DNA from: Mycolicibacterium celeriflavum
GTDB lineage: Bacteria; Actinomycetota; Actinomycetes; Mycobacteriales; Mycobacteriaceae
Direction: 5' to 3'
Length of the DNA stretch: 64,000 nucleotides
NCBI RefSeq assembly: GCF_010731795.1
Contig: NZ_AP022591.1
Location: 3,968,001 to 4,032,000 of the forward strand
In this document: positions 34,028-41,699 of the stretch, in pieces
Layout of the letters: every line of letters starts with the position of its first letter
Numbering within the stretch: the stretch's first letter is position 1
The notes under the pieces: generated by a model
The model's database searches: none
The model's input: the letters and a program-made list of their open reading frames with translations, nothing else
What the model was told of the DNA's origin: nothing
Made by a program: the position numbers and the translations under genes

Positions 34028-34093
34028 GGCCTACCGCGTACCCGTTCTTCATGCCTCTTACGTGACCGTCAGGCACTTCGGTAGGTTGCGGTC

Positions 34094-35116
34094 GTGCCCG
34101 AGCTGATGAACCGCCAGATCGTGTTGCGTCGCAGACCCACCGGGTTGGTCCAGCCCGCCGACACCGAGTTGATCACCGTCCCGGCGCCGGAGCCCGCCGA
34201 GGGTGAGGCGTTGGTGCGCACTACCTACATCGGCATCGACGCGGCCGCCCGCACCTGGCTCAACGATCAGCCGGGGTACCTGCCTCCGGTGCAACTCGGC
34301 GAGGTCATCCGCGCGGCGGGCATCGGTGAGGTGGTCGCCTCGCGTTGCGACGCGTACGCCGTCGGTGACGTCGTGACGACGCTGACCGGATTCCAGGAGT
34401 ACGTCATCAGCCGCGACGACATCTTCACCACACCCGTCGAAGGCCCCGATGTAGACCAGCTCGCGGTGATGTCGGTGTACGGGCCGACCGGCGCAACCGC
34501 CTATTTCGGGATGGTCGGCATCGGCAAGCCGCAGCCGGGCGAGACCGTGGTGGTGTCCGCGGCTGCAGGAGCCACGGGCTCGGTGGCCGGTCAGATCGCC
34601 AAGATCGCCGGCGCCCGGGTGGTGGGGATCGCGGGCGGCCCGCAGAAGTGCCGGGCCGTCGTCGACGATTTCGGGTTCGACGCCTGCATCGACTACCGCG
34701 CGGACGACCTGCCCGCCGCGCTGAAACAGCACTGCCCGAAGGGCGTCGACGTGTACTTCGACAACGTGGGCGGGCCGATCCTCGATGCGGTGCTCGGCCG
34801 GCTGGCCCACAAGGCCAGGGTCGTGTTGTGCGGCGTCATTTCGAGCTACCTGACCGGCGAACATCCAGGTCCGGCCAACTACGTCAACCTGCTGTCGAAG
34901 ACAGCGCTGATGCAGGGATTCAACGCGCTCGACGAGTGGGGCCGCTTCGAGGAGGCGTTCGGGCCACTGCGCCGGTGGGCGCAGGAGGGCCGATTGGTGC
35001 ATCGTCAGACGATCTTCGAGGGCATCGAGTCCTGTGTGGACGCGATGAACGGCTTGTTCACCGGTGCCAACATAGGCAAAATGCTGGTCAGGATAAGCCA
35101 GCCGAGCGGCGGATGA
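34094..35116 (+). CDS. NADP-dependent MDR-family reductase (prostaglandin/alkenal reductase-like)
   Basis: 340 residues of the medium-chain reductase superfamily without zinc-binding cysteines. Visible are the YGPTGATAYFGMVGIG and VSAAAGATGSVAGQIAKIAGARVVG-type nucleotide-binding region (split here to its core), and FDNVGG, typical of leukotriene B4 12-hydroxydehydrogenase/alkenal reductases that reduce alpha,beta-unsaturated ketones. GTG start at 34094; an ATG four codons later is an alternative. It is divergent from the LLM gene with a 66-bp gap. Confidence 0.87.
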   Translation: MPELMNRQIVLRRRPTGLVQPADTELITVPAPEPAEGEALVRTTYIGIDAAARTWLNDQPGYLPPVQLGEVIRAAGIGEVVASRCDAYAVGDVVTTLTGFQEYVISRDDIFTTPVEGPDVDQLAVMSVYGPTGATAYFGMVGIGKPQPGETVVVSAAAGATGSVAGQIAKIAGARVVGIAGGPQKCRAVVDDFGFDACIDYRADDLPAALKQHCPKGVDVYFDNVGGPILDAVLGRLAHKARVVLCGVISSYLTGEHPGPANYVNLLSKTALMQGFNALDEWGRFEEAFGPLRRWAQEGRLVHRQTIFEGIESCVDAMNGLFTGANIGKMLVRISQPSGG

Positions 35117-35226
35117 TCTCCGCCGCTAGAACGGTTGATTATCTGGCAAACAATGCGGGTATGACGACCGGCGCGGCGGTCGCCGCAGTTCAGTTGATAG
35201 ACGAATACAGGTAAGGGAGTGGTCGA

Positions 35227-36120
35227 ATGAGCGCTCGTCGAATCGCTCGAAAGCTTGGTCTGGTCGTGCCCTTCGCGGCGCTCGTCAGTGCACCGGTTCC
35301 TCTCGCGGCGGCCCAACCGCCGCCGCCACCGCCCCCCGGCTGTCCCGACGTGCAAGTGGTGTTCGCGCGGGGCACCGGGGAACCCGTCGGTGTCGGCGGG
35401 GTCGGGCAGGCATTCGTCGACCAGCTGCGCGCGCAGGCCGCTCCGCGGTCGGTCGACGTCTACGCGGTCAACTACCCCGCGAGCGCGGACTTCGGCGACC
35501 GCATCCAGTTCGCACGGACGGTCGTCGACGGGATCCGCGATGCCGGACGGAAAGTCGAGTCGACCGCAGCGGCGTGCCCCGATACGGACATCGTGCTCGG
35601 CGGATTCTCCCAGGGCGCTGCGGTGGCCGGTTACGTGACCTCTGCGGAGATTCCTGAGGAGGTACCCGCTGAGTACCGCGAGTTCATCCCCGAGCCGATG
35701 TCCGACGAAGTCGGTGACCACGTTGCCGCCGTGGTGCTGTTCGGCCGGCCGTCGGATCGGTTCCTGACCGACGCAGGCGCACCCCCGATCGCGATCGGAC
35801 CGTCGTATCAAGACAAGACGCTGAGCCTGTGCGCCGAAGGCGACACGATCTGCAACGGCGCTCCGATCGGTCTTCCGAGCTTCGCGCACAACTCGTACCT
35901 CATGAACGGGATGGCCACCGAGGGAGCGGCCTACGCGGTGGCGCGCCTCCAGCCGGCTCCACCCGCCCCGGCACCGGCCCCGGCGCCCGAACCAGCGCCG
36001 GCACCGTTCGGTGCGCCGGCGCCAGCACTGGGACCAGCCCCGTTCGCGGCACCCGCGCCGCCGGCACCAGCTCCGGCGCCGCCCGCACCACCAGCCCCGG
36101 CGCCTGCGCCAGCCGGCTGA
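35227..36120 (+). CDS. Secreted cutinase-family esterase with Pro/Ala tail
   Basis: 297 residues: a signal peptide (1-29), a short poly-proline run, then an alpha/beta cutinase domain with catalytic Ser128 in GFSQG, an Asp in CAEGDTIC and a His in FAHNSY. Disulfide cysteines flank these positions. From about residue 242 to the end the protein is almost entirely Pro, Ala and a few Gly/Phe, a likely cell-wall-spanning or anchoring tail. Mycobacterial cutinases hydrolyse esters such as lipids or polyesters. AAGGGAG precedes the ATG. Confidence 0.9.
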   Translation: MSARRIARKLGLVVPFAALVSAPVPLAAAQPPPPPPPGCPDVQVVFARGTGEPVGVGGVGQAFVDQLRAQAAPRSVDVYAVNYPASADFGDRIQFARTVVDGIRDAGRKVESTAAACPDTDIVLGGFSQGAAVAGYVTSAEIPEEVPAEYREFIPEPMSDEVGDHVAAVVLFGRPSDRFLTDAGAPPIAIGPSYQDKTLSLCAEGDTICNGAPIGLPSFAHNSYLMNGMATEGAAYAVARLQPAPPAPAPAPAPEPAPAPFGAPAPALGPAPFAAPAPPAPAPAPPAPPAPAPAPAG

Positions 36121-36150
36121 GTCGGCGCAGTCGCGGTCTGCCACTCTCGA

Positions 36151-36534
36151 GTGGTGGACCAAGACGTGTATGACCGGGGCCGCGAAATCCGCACGGCGGT
36201 GCTCGGTGCGGCTTATGTGCAGAAGGCCGCAGACGCTGCGGATGACTTCACGGGGCCGTTCCAGGATCTGGTGACCGAGTACTGCTGGGGCGCCGTGTGG
36301 GGCCGCGACGGCCTACCCCGCAAGACCCGAAGCATGCTCAACCTTGCGATGCTCGCGGCGCTGAACCGTCCCGATGAGCTACGCACCCACGTCAGGGGCG
36401 CTCTCACCAACGGGGTCACGCGCGAGGAGATCCGCGAGGTCTTCCTGCAGGTCGCGGTCTATGCGGGCGTACCCGCAGCGGCGGAGGCCTTCCGCACAGC
36501 GCGCACCGCCTTCGACGACGCCGACCACCGGTAG
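36151..36534 (+). CDS. Carboxymuconolactone decarboxylase family protein
   Basis: 127 residues, all-alpha CMD domain close to PcaC: FTGPFQDLVTEYCWG, then LNLAMLAALNRPDELRTHV and GVTREEIREVFLQVAVYAG. PcaC-type proteins decarboxylate 4-carboxymuconolactone in protocatechuate breakdown, but many family members act elsewhere. No other beta-ketoadipate gene is near. It starts at GTG 36151 and lies 10 bp before the 3-hydroxyisobutyrate dehydrogenase-like gene, suggesting an operon. A similar pair is found at 61663-62971. Confidence 0.85.
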   Translation: MVDQDVYDRGREIRTAVLGAAYVQKAADAADDFTGPFQDLVTEYCWGAVWGRDGLPRKTRSMLNLAMLAALNRPDELRTHVRGALTNGVTREEIREVFLQVAVYAGVPAAAEAFRTARTAFDDADHR

Positions 36535-36544
36535 GGGGCGGGGC

Positions 36545-37420
36545 ATGGACATCGGCTTCATCGGCCTCGGCAACATGGGATTTCCGATCGCGACCCGGCT
36601 GCGGGCGGCAGGGCACCGCGTGGTGGTGTGCGACAGGCGCATCGAGGTGGTCGACAAGGCAGTCGAAGCCGGCGCCGAAGCGGCGGCATCGGTGCGCGAG
36701 GTCGCAGATCGTGTCCCGACGGTCTTGGTCAGCTTGCCGACCCCTGTGGCATCGGAGTCCGTCGCCTCCGACGTCGCGCACGGAAACGTCGTCGAACGCT
36801 TCGTCGACTTGTCGACGGTGGGCCGCCGAACGGCGCAACGCAACAGCGTGCTTCTCGCCGAGCGGGGGATCGCCGCGCTCGACAGTCCCGTGAGCGGCGG
36901 CGTGCACGGAGCCGAGGCGGGCACGCTCGCGGTCATGGTGTCGGGTCCGCCCGCCCACTTCGAGACCTGCCTGCCGATCTTCGAGACCATCGGTCGGGCG
37001 ACTTTTGTCGGCGAGGAGCCCGGCGCGGCGCAGACGATGAAGCTGGTGAACAACCTGATCGCGGCGACGACGTTGGCGGTCACCGCCGAGACGATGGTGG
37101 CCGGCGTGAAGTCCGGTCTCGATGCCCGGGTGATGCTCGACGTCCTGAACGCCGGGTCGGGCGGCACCCATGCCAGTCGGGACAAATTCCCGCGGGCGGT
37201 CCTGTCACGCACGTTCGATTACGGTTTCGCGACCGGGCTGATGGTCAAAGACGTTCGGCTTTACCTCGACGAGGCGAAGGCGCTGGGGCTGTCGACCGAA
37301 CTTGCCGACGCCGTGGCGCAGGTTTGGGAGTCGACGATGGCGAGCGAAGGGGCCGACTCGGACTTCACCGCGGTGGTGAAGCCGATCGAAGCCGCCGCGG
37401 GCGTCGTGGTCGAAGGGTGA
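36545..37420 (+). CDS. 3-Hydroxyisobutyrate dehydrogenase-like protein
   Basis: 291 residues of the beta-hydroxyacid dehydrogenase family: FIGLGNMGFP (NAD fold), the substrate-binding DSPVSGGVHGAEAGTL and the catalytic Lys in AQTMKLVNNL. These enzymes oxidise 3-hydroxyisobutyrate, tartronate semialdehyde or similar acids. ATG at 36545 follows a GGGGCGGGG-rich stretch and 10 bp after the CMD gene. Substrate unproven. Confidence 0.88.
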   Translation: MDIGFIGLGNMGFPIATRLRAAGHRVVVCDRRIEVVDKAVEAGAEAAASVREVADRVPTVLVSLPTPVASESVASDVAHGNVVERFVDLSTVGRRTAQRNSVLLAERGIAALDSPVSGGVHGAEAGTLAVMVSGPPAHFETCLPIFETIGRATFVGEEPGAAQTMKLVNNLIAATTLAVTAETMVAGVKSGLDARVMLDVLNAGSGGTHASRDKFPRAVLSRTFDYGFATGLMVKDVRLYLDEAKALGLSTELADAVAQVWESTMASEGADSDFTAVVKPIEAAAGVVVEG

Positions 37421-37449
37421 CCCGTAGTGCTGGCGGTAGAGTGCGGCAA

Positions 37450-37998
37450 ATGAGCACGCCGACATCGCACGCACGCTGGCTGCGTGGGGGCCTTGTCGGC
37501 GCGTGCTCCGCCATCCTCACCGCGACCGCGCACACCTTCGCCCAAGGGGAGCTTCCGCGGGGCTCGGCATTGATCGTCGCGATGCTCCTCTGCGCCACCG
37601 CGGGCACCGCGGTCGCGCGGCTCACACTCGACGGTCGCCACGCGCGTCTGGTGGGTGCCATCGGCGCGCTGAGCATCGCGCAGGTCCTGGGTCACCTCTC
37701 GTTCGTCGTCTCCGGCGGGCACCACCACTCGGCCGCCGCGCTCGGCTTCACACCCGCGATGGTGGCCGCACACCTCGGCGCCGCGCTCGTCCTCGGTGCG
37801 GCGATCGCCGCAGTCGAGTACCTCTACGTGGTCTCCGTGTCCGTGCTGCGCTGGCTGCGGATTTTCGCCGCCCTTGCTCTGCGGCCGCGGGTGCGCCGAG
37901 TGCCCCGCGTAGCCAAAACCGTTGTCGCCGAGTCCGTGCTGTTCAACTACGGCCTCGGTATGCGCGCTCCGCCGGCGAGGTACGCAACGGCGGCATAG
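37450..37998 (+). CDS. Four-helix membrane protein with His motif
   Basis: 182 residues with four hydrophobic segments (roughly 12-30, 38-58, 64-86 and 100-130), a GGHHHS motif in the loop between the third and fourth, and a basic cytoplasmic tail. No domain name is certain. It lies 61-142 bp upstream of the PepSY membrane gene and shares its direction, so the histidines may bind copper or another metal in the same system. Confidence 0.7.
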   Translation: MSTPTSHARWLRGGLVGACSAILTATAHTFAQGELPRGSALIVAMLLCATAGTAVARLTLDGRHARLVGAIGALSIAQVLGHLSFVVSGGHHHSAAALGFTPAMVAAHLGAALVLGAAIAAVEYLYVVSVSVLRWLRIFAALALRPRVRRVPRVAKTVVAESVLFNYGLGMRAPPARYATAA

Positions 37999-38139
37999 CC
38001 CGCCACCTCGATTGAATTCGCCGCGGTCTCGCTGACCCCGGCCGGCTGCATCACTTGTATGACGCAGTCCCTGACTCCTCAGCTGAATTTCCGGCGTGCC
38101 GGCGCTCGGCGCGCCGCCGGCTCGAAAGCTTCCGATGCC

Positions 38140-39561
38140 ATGACGACGACTCCCACCCGGAGCACGCCCGCGCGCCGACATCTGCGCGGACTGCGCCCTC
38201 TGCTACTTCGATTGCACTTCTACGCCGGCGTTTTCGTCGGCCCGTTCATCCTCATCGCCGCCGTCACCGGCCTGCTGTACGCGGTGATCCCCCAGATCGA
38301 CAACGCGGTCCACCGCCACGAGGTGACCGTCGACAGCGTCGGCCAGCAACGGCTGCCACTGGCCGAGCAGATCCGCGCCGCACGTGCCGCGCACCCCGAG
38401 GGGACGGTCGAAAGCATCCGCCCACCCGCCGCCGCCGATGAGACGACACGCGTCACGCTCGCCGTCGAGGACGTACCGCCCGACTACGCGCGCACCGTCT
38501 TCGTCGACCCGTACACCGGTGAGGTTCGCGGCGCGCTGACCACCTACGGCCAGTGGATGCCGCTGCGGGCCTGGTTCGACGAACTGCACCGCAACCTGCA
38601 CCTCGGCGCGGTGGGCCGCAACTACAGCGAGCTCGCGGCGAGTTGGCTGTGGGTGATCGCGCTGGCGGGGTTGGCGCTGTGGTACCTGCACCGCCGCGAC
38701 ACGAATAAGCTGCGTCGCATCGCCGTGCCCGACCGCGATAAGACAGATCGGCGACGCACGCTGTCCTGGCATGGCGCGGTGGGGGTTTGGCTCATCGTTG
38801 CGCTGCTGGGCTTGTCGATCACCGGCATCACCTGGTCGCGGTACGGCGGCGAGACCGTCAACCTTCTCCAAGAGCGGTTGAACACCACCGCGCCGGCGGT
38901 CGACACGACGTTGACGCAAGCGGCCGGAAGCGACATCCGGGGCGGGCATCAGCACGGTGGGCCCTCCGCCACGGGTGGCGATGCCGCGCTGCACGGCGCG
39001 GACACGGCGCTGCGCACTGCCGTCGACGCGGGTCTGCGCGGACCGATGTGGATGTATCCACCCGCCGAACCCGGCCACGGCTGGCAGGTCGCGGAGAACA
39101 AGCGCGACTGGCCGACCCGGCACGACGCGATCACCGTGAACCCCGACACCGGTGCGATCACCGACCGTGTCGACTTCGCCGAGTGGCCGGTTCTGGCCAA
39201 GCTCACCGACTGGGCCATCGACGCCCACATGGGCGTCCTGTTCGGCGTCCCGAATCAGATCCTGTTGGCGCTCACCGCGATCGGGCTGATCACGATCGTC
39301 GCGCGGGGCTACGTGATGTGGTGGCGACGACGGCCGACGCGCGGAACGGCGTGGGCAGTGGGACGTCCGCCGCTGCGCGGCACCCTTCGCGGCCTGAACC
39401 CCGTCGCGGTCACCGCGCTCGCTCTCGGCGCGCTCGCCCTCGGCTGGGCACTGCCGTTGTTCGGGCTCAGCCTCGCGGCATTCATGGTCGTCGACCTCAT
39501 CGTCGGCGCCGTCAAGAAACGCAGATACGACAGCAGGCAGGAGGCGAAAGCCAGTGTCTGA
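38140..39561 (+). CDS. PepSY-associated membrane protein
   Basis: 473 residues from the ATG at 38140 (MTTTPTRS); a start at 38059 adds 27 basic residues and cannot be excluded. Four transmembrane helices are visible: LHFYAGVFVGPFILIAAVTG, the segment near LWVIALAGLALWYL, one near GVWLIVALLGLSITG and a C-terminal pair. PepSY repeats lie in the large extracytoplasmic loop, which also contains GGHQHGGPS. Members of this family are linked to iron or copper uptake and reduction. The next two genes encode a copper chaperone and a haem peroxidase. Confidence 0.8.
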   Translation: MTTTPTRSTPARRHLRGLRPLLLRLHFYAGVFVGPFILIAAVTGLLYAVIPQIDNAVHRHEVTVDSVGQQRLPLAEQIRAARAAHPEGTVESIRPPAAADETTRVTLAVEDVPPDYARTVFVDPYTGEVRGALTTYGQWMPLRAWFDELHRNLHLGAVGRNYSELAASWLWVIALAGLALWYLHRRDTNKLRRIAVPDRDKTDRRRTLSWHGAVGVWLIVALLGLSITGITWSRYGGETVNLLQERLNTTAPAVDTTLTQAAGSDIRGGHQHGGPSATGGDAALHGADTALRTAVDAGLRGPMWMYPPAEPGHGWQVAENKRDWPTRHDAITVNPDTGAITDRVDFAEWPVLAKLTDWAIDAHMGVLFGVPNQILLALTAIGLITIVARGYVMWWRRRPTRGTAWAVGRPPLRGTLRGLNPVAVTALALGALALGWALPLFGLSLAAFMVVDLIVGAVKKRRYDSRQEAKASV

Positions 39562-40084
39562 CAAGCGGTATCGCAAAGTTCTGTTGCTCGCGGCCACCGC
39601 GACGGTCGTCGTCGCGGGCTGTACGACGCAGGCCCACCACGATGAAGAGCCGATGGCGTCGGCGGTGACCATCGCCGAGCAGTGGGCCAGCTCGGCGGAG
39701 ACGGGCATGGCGGCGGTGTTCGGTACCTTCACCAACGCCGGGCACCACGACGCCCGGATCGTCAAAGGGACCTCGGATGTGGCCGGTCGAGTCGAAGTTC
39801 ATGAGGTCGCAGCAGATGCCACCGGCGTCAAGACGATGCGCCCCAAGGAGGGCGGCATGACGATTCCGGCCGACGGCTCACATGCGCTGGTGCCGGGCGG
39901 GGACCACCTGATGTTGATGGACCTCGTGCAGCCGCTGGCGCCGGGTTCAGAGGTCACGCTGACCGTCGAGTTCGAGGACGGTTCGACGCTGCCCGTCACC
40001 GCGCAGGTGCGTGACTTCGCCGGCGCGGACGAGGATTATCAGCCGTCGACCGGCGGGTCGTCGCCGCACGACGGTCATGGCTGA
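39554..40084 (+). CDS. PCu(A)C-family copper chaperone lipoprotein
   Basis: 176 residues; GTG start overlaps the PepSY gene by 8 bp. The signal peptide ends in a lipobox VVAGC, so it is a membrane-anchored lipoprotein. The DUF461/PCu(A)C copper site is visible as His in VEVHEV, Met in VKTMRP, then HLM in GGDHLMLMD, close to the family pattern H-x10-M-x21-H-x-M. The C-terminus adds His (SSPHDGHG). It probably carries copper to an extracytoplasmic client such as cytochrome oxidase. Confidence 0.87.
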   Translation: MSDKRYRKVLLLAATATVVVAGCTTQAHHDEEPMASAVTIAEQWASSAETGMAAVFGTFTNAGHHDARIVKGTSDVAGRVEVHEVAADATGVKTMRPKEGGMTIPADGSHALVPGGDHLMLMDLVQPLAPGSEVTLTVEFEDGSTLPVTAQVRDFAGADEDYQPSTGGSSPHDGHG

Positions 40085-41291
40085 GCGCTCGACCGGCGGT
40101 TCCGTACGGTTCAACCGGCGGCGCCTGCTCGCGGGCAGCGCCGCCGCGGTGGCGGCAGGGGCGACGCTCACGCAGGGCAGCGTCGCGCAGTCCGCGGTCG
40201 CACCGCAACCGTTCGACCGGGCCGTCGAACCGTTCCACGGCAAGCATCAGGCCGGCGTGGCGACGCCGCCACAGACGCACGCGCTGTTCGTGGCGCTGGA
40301 CCTCGCACCGCAACCCCGGCGCAGTCCGCGGGAGACGCTGGCCGCGGTCCTCAAGCTGTGGACCTCGGACGCCGCGCGGTTGACGCAGGGCACGCCCGCA
40401 CTGGCGGATACCGAACCCGAACTGGCACACCGGCCGGCGCGTCTCACCGTCACGGCGGGCCTCGGGCCGGGTCTGTTCGACCGGATCGGGTTGGCGCACC
40501 GGCGTCCGCGGGCTCTGGCCGAACCGCCCGCCTTCACCACCGACCGACTTGACCCGCAGTGGTGTGGCGGTGATCTCCTGCTGCAGATCTGCGCCGACGA
40601 CCCGGTCACCGTCGCGCACACCGCCCGGGTGCTGCTGAAGAACGTCCGCACCATGACCACTGCGCGCTGGCGGCAGACCGGATTCCGCAACGCGGTCGGA
40701 AACGGCGAGGGCGCCAGCATGCGCAACCTCATGGGCCAGATCGACGGGACCGCCAACATCACCGACGCGGCGGGCTTCGACCGGCACGTCTGGGATGCCG
40801 GCGACGATCAGCCGTGGTTCGGCGGCGGCACGATCCTGGTGCTGCGCCGGATCCGCGCAGAGATGGACACCTGGGACGAACTCGACCGCAGCAGCAAAGA
40901 ACTCACGGTCGGGCGTCGACTCGACACCGGCGCCCCGCTGACCGGACAGCGGGAATCCGACGAACCGGATTTCGCCGCGACCGAGAACGGCATCCCGGTG
41001 ATCCCGCCGAACGCGCACATTGCGTTGGCCCGGCACCGCAACGAGCATGAACAATTCCTCCGCCGCCCCTACAACTTCGACGATCCGCCGCCGGCCGGGC
41101 GCACCACCGAATGCGGCCTGGTTTTTGCTGCCTACCAACGCGATCCGGCCGTCCAGTTCACGCCGGTTCAGCAGCGTCTCGCGGCGGCAGATGCGCTGAA
41201 CGAGTGGATCACCACGATCGGGTCGGCGACGTTCGCGATCCTGCCCGGAGTCGGTACGGGCGGATATCTCGGCCAGACGCTGCTGGTGTAG
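40077..41291 (+). CDS. Dye-decolourising (DyP-type) haem peroxidase, Tat-exported
   Basis: 404 residues. The N-terminal FNRRRLLAGSAAAVAAG is a twin-arginine signal, so the folded haem protein is exported. The DyP hallmark GxxDG appears as GQIDGTANI, and the His of NAHIALARHRN is a candidate haem ligand. It overlaps the copper chaperone gene in ATGGCTGA. Similar EfeB-type enzymes take part in iron or haem handling; here the partners suggest a combined copper/haem function outside the membrane. Confidence 0.88.
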   Translation: MAERSTGGSVRFNRRRLLAGSAAAVAAGATLTQGSVAQSAVAPQPFDRAVEPFHGKHQAGVATPPQTHALFVALDLAPQPRRSPRETLAAVLKLWTSDAARLTQGTPALADTEPELAHRPARLTVTAGLGPGLFDRIGLAHRRPRALAEPPAFTTDRLDPQWCGGDLLLQICADDPVTVAHTARVLLKNVRTMTTARWRQTGFRNAVGNGEGASMRNLMGQIDGTANITDAAGFDRHVWDAGDDQPWFGGGTILVLRRIRAEMDTWDELDRSSKELTVGRRLDTGAPLTGQRESDEPDFAATENGIPVIPPNAHIALARHRNEHEQFLRRPYNFDDPPPAGRTTECGLVFAAYQRDPAVQFTPVQQRLAAADALNEWITTIGSATFAILPGVGTGGYLGQTLLV

Positions 41292-41317
41292 GCGGTCGCG
41301 GTCACGGGCGTCGGCAA

Positions 41318-41570
41318 GGGTAGGCTGGTCAGCGCAACTGGTTTGTCGGCGACCCGGCCTCGGGGACGAAGTCGGAACGTCGAGATCGAGTGCTGCATGC
41401 CGGTCCGGGTGCGGCGCGAGAGGGAACCCGGTGAGAATCCGGAACTGTCCCGCAGCGGTGTGCAGGAACGACCGCCGTCACCAGCACTGGCCCCGACGGG
41501 CTGGGAAGCGACGGCCACTAGGTGCGCGATCTTCCTCGCGCGGGCCTGCAAGTCCGAAGACCTGCCAGCT
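41318..41570 (+). ncRNA. Cobalamin riboswitch upstream of metE
   Basis: The core of a B12 riboswitch is clear: GAGAGGGAACCCGGTGAGAA followed by TCCGGAACTGTCCCGC (about 41418-41455), GGCCACTAGG (41513-41522) and AAGTCCGAAGACCTGCC (41550-41566), the conserved 3' B12-box end. The 5' boundary is estimated from the GGTAGGCTGG stretch. It lies in the 408-bp gap before metE, as in M. tuberculosis. Bound cobalamin should turn off the B12-independent methionine synthase. Confidence 0.9.
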
Positions 41571-41573
41571 GTA

Positions 41574-41592
41574 CCGGGCGCGCCGCGCCCGG
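41574..41592 (+). terminator. GC-rich stem-loop after the riboswitch, candidate expression platform
   Basis: CCGGGCGC and GCGCCCGG form a perfect 8-bp stem around GCC, eight bases after the aptamer. There is no T-run, which is common for mycobacterial terminator-like stems. It may terminate transcription or act in the switch before metE, about 108 bp downstream. Confidence 0.5.
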
Positions 41593-41699
41593 TGGTGCAT
41601 CGCCTCGTGGAATAGGCTGTGGCCGAAGCCGGTTCGATGCCGTGTTCGGCTTGACGTCTACTGGCGATGACCATCCGCCGCACCGATGAGGACGTCGTC

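Noticed and set aside
36151..37420. Beta-ketoadipate pathway operon
   Set aside because: A PcaC-like protein is present but no other pca gene; the pairing with a beta-hydroxyacid dehydrogenase argues for another role.
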